Part shown: piece after piece, positions 58,801 through 64,000 of the stretch | Numbering within the stretch: the first letter of the stretch is position 1 | How the letters are laid out: each line of letters begins with the position of its first letter | Assembly (NCBI GenBank): GCA_905250885.1 | Contig: CAJNOQ010000150.1 | Location: forward strand, 1 to 64,000 | From: Didymodactylos carnosus | Taxonomy: Eukaryota; Rotifera; Eurotatoria; Philodinida; Philodinidae | Direction of reading: 5' to 3' | DNA length: 64,000 bases | Translations under genes and position numbers: made by a program | The notes under the pieces: generated by a model | What the model saw: only the letters and a program-made list of their open reading frames with translations | Databases searched by the model: none | Told to the model about the DNA's origin: nothing

Positions 58801-61800
58801 GAACTGCAATGCCCGATTTATTTAATCTCATGTTAAATATGCAAAAAACTGAACTGTTAAATATGCCAGAATAAACTGAACTGAACTGTTAATCTGTACA
58901 GGATATGCTATTATGCTACGCGCAATATCTTGATTATGTACAATCAATTTCAGAGATAAATTTCGATGGATGATAATAAAGAAATGCCGAGAAATACAAA
59001 ATGATCTCATTCTTATGTTTGAATACATCACTTAAATTTCGTCTGCAACATATATATTGAACACTTTTCATAATTTTTCACAGATTCGAAACAGTAATAG
59101 CTGAATCAATTATCTAATACTTTAATTCTTGTATATTATTTTTAGCAACATGCCTGGATAACAAAACTACAACATTCACGAGTTGAACTACAAGAATGGC
59201 GTCGAAAAGGAAAACGTTTATTGTATTCAATGATCCCAAGACATATTGCACAAATGTTACAAGAAGGTGTTATCGCTAATACAATATGTGAAGTAACGTT
59301 TTCTCAATGTATGGTAATTGTTTATAAGCTGAAAAATACTATTTTAGTCACATAAAATGATTACGGTTTTGTTTGCGTACGCAGTGGATTTTAAAGAAGT
59401 TATACAAAAGTTGCAGCCAACAGACATTGTTGTGTGTATTAATCAAATGGTGAATGTTTTTGATAAATGTACAGACAAATTTGATGTATTCCGAGTAAGT
59501 TGCTTACTTATGATGTTTCATTATTAAGTTTATGAGCATCAAACTTTTAGTTGGAAACAAAAGCGGATTCGTCATACATAGCTGTAGCAGGCATCCAAGA
59601 TCGATTAGCCAATAGACGTGAATCAGATTCGGTACGTTCAACTAAACAGCAATCCATCACATTGAGAATCACTATAATAAAAAAAATATATTTAAAAAAG
59701 ACTGATGTTTAAAATATCATTTTTAACAGTACTAGAAAGATCAATGCTATCTAGCACAACAGCAGATGGCCACAATGAATAAATTCCTCCGTGTTTTTTA
59801 TATAATTTTTTTTCCGACTAAACTACTACTTCCGAAGTATCGAGGTTCAAAATTATGCGTTTAATATGGTAAGGTTCTCACACAACTGACGTTCCAAAGT
59901 GTTTTATTTTGAAAAGATCTGAGCCATCTCTCACCTTTGTTCATGCATTGATTTGCATCAAATTGGGTCTTTGTTAACTTTCAAGTGTGCTCTTGCTAGT
60001 TGTGAGTTGCTTAAACTTGAGTGATGTATCATAATGCTTTATTTTCTCTGAAGTATATTAAAAGCAACTAAATCTTGGATTTTCCGCTCATTGCAGTGGC
60101 AGTTTGGAGCTTCGTAATCGTAAGAATTCGACTAGTAGTTTTTTTGCACTGAATTGAATCGACTAGCGGCTTTTGAGAAAAAACCCTAAAATAAGAAATA
60201 GAAGAAAAAAAGCTGTATCAAAAACACTAAGGAATTTTATCCATTTTGGATCAGTTGTTAGTTATTTCATAATATCAAACAACTAAAAGCTACTTCACGC
60301 GTTAGAACAATGACTTCATAACAATTATGGTTGATGAATATCGTCTCTTCCTGTGTTTCAATTTATTCGTTCTTTCTATTGTCTGTGACTAAGAACACAA
60401 CAGCAGATAGTTAAGAACGAAGACAATAAGTTTGTATGAGACCTGCGGTTTTCAGTTTTGAAAACTAGACACCTGACCACATATTTCTGTAAACAAAAGC
60501 GAACTTCGAAAAAGCTTCTGAAGTGGGTTTTTCAGAGGATTTTTGGGAAACTCGCTTGGGTTTGCCGAAATTTACATAGGAATGTATTGATTTTTTTCAT
60601 GGACTGATAGCCCGAGGTGTTCTCTTCAAAATGGGAGTAAAGTGAGGCCTTGATTTTCTGTGGTTTGGACGTTATATCGGATTTTCGACGAGGAAATACT
60701 CTAACCCCCCATAATAGAAGTCCCACCCCCCCGTATTAGAAGCCCAAGGGCTTCTATTACGTCCGAAAAATAATTTAAACTTTTTAAACGACAAATCACT
60801 CGAACACTTTTGGAAAAAGTAGTCTAATGTGTGTTTATTGTGTACCTATCTGAACTCTTTTTTTTTTTACTTTAATTGTTCTTATGTGATGTCCTGTGTA
60901 AAAAAAGGAAACGAATAAAATTGAGGAAAGTGTGTTTTGATCACCTGTTCACTTGTATATTAATAAATTCTTTAATATCTTTAATTTAAATTCTTTAATA
61001 TAAAGTCTTTATATTATTTTTCTTGTCTGTCTATTCATTAATCAGTAATCATTGCTAATTAATTGCTATATATTCTTCTTATATATATTTTCTTTAATTT
61101 AAATGTTCTTTAATTGATTTGGTGATCAAAAGTGTAGTTTTTTGGTGATTATTTCGATAGAAATAAATTTGGTGATCAAAAGTGTAATTTTTGGTGATCA
61201 AAAAAATACATACCCAATAAAATTTATATTTTTTATCTCGAAAAAGATTTTTTTCCGATTAATTGAGATTACCGTGATTAGAAAGGCAAGAGCATCGAAA
61301 TCCAAAATCTCCTTTTTTTTCTGGAATTTTTTGTACGAAAGTCGTAATAGTAGCCGCCCTAAAAATTTTGAACGCTTGAACAGTTTAGAAGCCCTGGAGG
61401 CTTCTATTATGGGGGGGTGAGGGTTACATTCTGAAGTTTTGAGCTTGATGTGATGCTTTTTGAGTGAATAGTGAATTTTTTAATATTAGGTGAAAACAGC
61501 CTGAAAACCCCAGTTTTCGTAAAACTGGCTTTTCGATAGATTTTTAAAACTTTTTCTAGAAAAAAATATTGCCACGAGACTCAGCATGGTCGATTATCTA
61601 TAGTCCACCCGTCTTTAAGGCTACTAAGAATCACCTAGTGCCAGTCCTGGAACTCGTCGAAAATCCGATACAACGTCCAAACTACAGAAAATCAAGGTCT
61701 CACTTTACTCTCATTTTGAAGAGAACACCTCGGGCTATCAGTCCATGAAAAAAAATCAATACATTCCTATGTGAATTTCGGCAAACCCAAGCTAGTTTTC

Positions 61801-63400
61801 CAAAGATCCTCTGAAAAACCCACTTCAGAAGCTTTTTCGAAGTTCGCTTTTGTTTACAGAAATATGTGGTCAGGCGTCTAGTTTTCAAAACTGAAAACCG
61901 CAGGTCTCTATCTCATTTCTGTGAAAAGTTATTCGACAAATATCCATTGTATTTTGAAACGCATTAAAAATTCGAAAAACTTCCTTAATGAGTTTCTCAT
62001 CCATCAATTAGTCAATAATTAAAACTTTGACTGGATTCCATAAAATGAAAAGGTATCCTTGGAATTTTGGTTTGATCTTTATTAGGATGGAGAAAAAGAG
62101 AGTCATATAGTACTAACAGGAGTAGAGAAGCTACTTCAACAGTAAAAGTTTTCTATATAGGCTCTTACTTTTGAATAAAAGCATTTTCATGTGATGTAAG
62201 CTCTTCTAATAGTTTAATATCGATTGTACGTGTTTTTTTCGTAGAGTTCCTCAACAATATTAAGTAAATCGTCATCGGGAGACGTTATTCACGATTTAAA
62301 GAATCCGCTGGGCTTGAATCAAGCAGAAACAATTTCTGCTCTTGCTTTAAATTTATTAGTAAATGGTAGAAAATTAACTAATCCAGCAACAAAACAATCC
62401 TTTCGACTTAAATTTGGTAAGAAATTTTATATTTAAAATCTATAATATGTAAAATTATATTTTTTGTAGGATTTCATAGTGGACCAGCCGTTGGTGGAAT
62501 AGTAGGAAATAAAAATTATCAATACTGTTTATTTGGAGATACAATTAATACAGGTTCGAATTCGATAGTCAATAAATCATATTGAAATTGATTTTTATCC
62601 TTATTTTCATAGCTTCTCGTGTAGCAACGACTGGCGACGTAAGTTAGATACAAACTTGTTATTATTCGGTTAATACTATGGATTTAGGTAATGTTTCTTT
62701 TTCTTCTATAGGTTGGTCGAGTCCATATAAGCAAGGTATCTTATGAATTATTAAAAAATTCACGTTATTTCGATACGGTGTACAAAGGAAAAACGAAAAT
62801 GGAGGTAAGAGACAGCAGATAAGTTGTCATTCGTTGATTATTCGTTTTCTATATTCGTTGGAATAATGATAAGTCTTCTAAAATTGTTTGTTACAAAAGC
62901 ATTCGACATTCTACTCAAGACATTTAATCTTAGCGATATAGAAATGGCAAAATTATTCCTCTAAAATCTGTTTTATCAAAAGAGTTTCCATCTTGTATAA
63001 TATTTATCATATGATAACAGTTATAATTAAATGAATGATTTATACCCATCTACTCAATTCATTTCTCTAGGGTAAAGGTTTTATTCATACATATTGGTTA
63101 ACTGGTCCAAAAGCCCTTTATACAACAATGATGGAACAATATACATCTTACATATTGCAAGCAGGAGAAACAATCGCTTCGGATGTACAAGAAATTATGT
63201 ACGATAATATAAATTCGATCACAATGCTTGGTTACTCTGAACCTCGGTCAGAGATAAAACTATTCGAAAGTCAAACTGATGATAGCCAATCAAGTGTTAC
63301 AAATGAACAACGCTCATCACCAAATGTTTTAAATAAAACCGTATCTAGTTTAATGGCAACATGTCCATTTAGCGGAATAAAACTGGACAAATTTATTTAA
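55852..63400 (+). CDS. Atypical soluble guanylate cyclase (Gyc-89D/88E-like), complete, 16 exons
   Basis: Exons: 55852-56011, 56996-57242, 57303-57418, 57501-57613, 57672-57830, 57907-58073, 58144-58273, 59146-59292, 59348-59494, 59551-59631, 62245-62416, 62470-62553, 62613-62638, 62712-62804, 63071-63400. That is 15 listed exons giving 2172 nt and 723 aa, all in frame. Seen: H-NOX haem domain (aa 1-180) with proximal His106 (SIDQLHDS) and haem-propionate motif Y135-S137-R139; a HNOXA/PAS-like domain ([18 protein letters not shown]); a signalling helix ([23 protein letters not shown]); a class III cyclase domain with Cys566 and Asp570 in [13 protein letters not shown], the GTP-choosing Glu464 (LETKAD), and R577. 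The usual first metal Asp (FSDIVGF) is replaced: the site reads LFAYAVDF. The family makes cGMP and in flies senses oxygen. Similarity is closest to Drosophila Gyc-89Da/Db. The ATG at 55852 is chosen because MLYGILLES aligns with family starts; the frame upstream has no ATG. Confidence 0.93.
56250..56579. mobile_element. MITE-like element, ~330 bp, ~75-bp arms
   Basis: The left arm from GCCATTCACAAGATTTTCCC to TAAAGAGAAAACT is matched by the right arm from AGTTTTCTCTTTAATTTAAG to GATCTTGTGAATGGC in reverse complement, with a few gaps and substitutions. It is non-coding and lies in the first intron (56012-56995) of the guanylate cyclase gene. Confidence 0.75.
60438..61909. mobile_element. Large foldback element, ~1.47 kb, ~255-bp arms
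   Basis: The left arm, from GAGACCTGCGGTTTTCAG through AAGCTTCTGAAGTGGG and CCCGAGGTGTTCTCTTC to TCGGATTTTCGACGAG (60438-60695), recurs in reverse complement at 61653-61909 with about 4-6 percent difference. The interior contains a second element (about 60700-61427) and a short stretch related to the 54451-55447 palindrome. No transposase was found. Confidence 0.75.
60700..61427. mobile_element. Inner C-rich TIR element nested in the foldback
   Basis: The left end carries AACCCCCCATAATAGAAG and the right end CTTCTATTATGGGGGGGTGA, an inverted pair. Each side also has an AGAAGCCC...GGGCTTCT type mini-hairpin (60737-60760 and 61388-61406). The internal sequence is AT-rich and includes a repeated TTTGGTGATCAAAAGTGTA word. 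The borders fall just inside the arms of the outer foldback, so it probably inserted into it. Confidence 0.55.
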
Positions 63401-64000
63401 CTCCTCATTTGTTTGTATGTAATATAAATGAATTTGCACACTTGTATTTAAAACAAACTGTAGTAAATTTTTTCATCAATCTAATATTTCTTGTTCTATT
63501 GAATTCAAGCATTAATAAAACTTACTTCATCCGATTTTAACATAAACAAAATACATATAATGTTTTTAAAGCTGCAGTGGAGTCTAATTCTATATTTAGA
63601 AATGTTAATATTTCAACATCCACTAAATTCAAACTTTAATAAAGACTATAGATTTGTAGAAATCATAAACAACTATGTATATAGTGTGAAGTAAGAATAT
63701 TTCTACACAGCTCAGCCCAAATTTTATACGACATCAATCAGGCAAGGTTTTACTATGCGGAACTAGAATATTATTTCAAGTCATATTGAAAGTCTTGTAT
63801 TTTTTTCGGCAGTGGTAGCAAAATATCCTTTTTTAATGAAGCAAGATAGTGATTTCACTGTTAGTTCTGAATAGATACAGGTCAGAAAGAGCATAAAAAA
63901 TTATATATATTCCGTCTCAAACTGATTTGGCTGGTAAGATTTTTTATACAAAAATGTTTATATAAACCTCTTGAGATATTATTATCTTAGAATATTAGTC
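63401..64000. other. 3' flank of the guanylate cyclase gene
   Basis: AATAAA hexamers at about 63514-63519 and 63638-63643 are candidate poly(A) signals. Nothing else that looks like a gene or a delimited repeat was seen up to the window end. Confidence 0.5.

Larger units (their letters stand above)
59632..62244. other. 2.6-kb intron of the guanylate cyclase, element-filled
   Basis: This intron splits the catalytic domain between the GLQDR-like region and the following helix. More than half of it is the nested foldback element at 60438-61909. The flanks 59650-60430 and 61910-62240 are AT-rich with no coding potential that I can see. Confidence 0.6.

Noticed and set aside
59293-59347. Alternative donor about 21 nt further into this intron of the cyclase
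   Set aside because: It would leave an intron of about 34 nt, shorter than any other here, and lengthen the linker before the catalytic core; the GAA-GTAACG donor gives a normal 55-nt intron in frame.
1-64000. CRISPR arrays, operons, riboswitches, LTR or virus-like elements
   Set aside because: No regularly spaced direct repeats, no bacterial gene organisation, and no reverse transcriptase, integrase, capsid or envelope-like reading frames were seen.

Overview
The window is eukaryotic nuclear DNA from an invertebrate: AT-rich, with many short (about 50-75 nt) GT-AG introns, a tRNA gene with Pol III signals, and animal-specific multidomain genes. The compact introns, AT bias and dense short inverted-repeat elements would fit a rotifer or similar small protostome, but the sequence alone does not prove the taxon.

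Layout: (1) 1-2700 is non-coding, with short dispersed repeats and a TTG microsatellite. (2) 2701-8049, minus strand, is a complete 19-exon ABCF3 gene (718 aa predicted), a cytosolic twin-ATPase ABC protein without membrane segments. (3) 8050-21814 is a 13.8-kb stretch with no intact gene. It holds at least two clear MITE-like elements, several repeat clusters, one decayed coding region near 15569-15960 and one candidate orphan non-coding exon. (4) 21815-52025, plus strand, is a complete 96-exon megalin/LRP2 gene (4646 aa predicted). Its LDLa modules fall in clusters of 7, 8, 10 and 11, with eight YWTD propellers, EGF modules, one transmembrane helix and an FxNPxY tail motif. Its longer introns carry foldback or terminal-inverted-repeat elements, including one with a perfect 8-bp target duplication of hAT type, and an antisense tRNA-Phe(GAA) gene. 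(5) 52026-55851 is non-coding and includes a ~1-kb near-perfect palindrome. (6) 55852-63400, plus strand, is a complete 16-exon atypical soluble guanylate cyclase of the Drosophila Gyc-89D/88E kind (723 aa). Its introns hold a ~330-bp MITE and a ~1.5-kb nested foldback element. (7) 63401-64000 is 3' flank.

The three protein genes are unrelated in function: ribosome/stress-linked ABCF ATPase, endocytic scavenger receptor, gas-sensing cyclase. They do not form a cluster or system. For all three I worked out exons by hand from splice signals and reading-frame continuity; the summed lengths are multiples of three and end in natural stops. I saw no CRISPR array, no prokaryotic-type operon and no LTR or other virus-like element. 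The most unusual content is the dense, diverse set of small inverted-repeat elements, the intronic antisense tRNA gene, a probable GC-AG intron in ABCF3 and the divergent cyclase active site.
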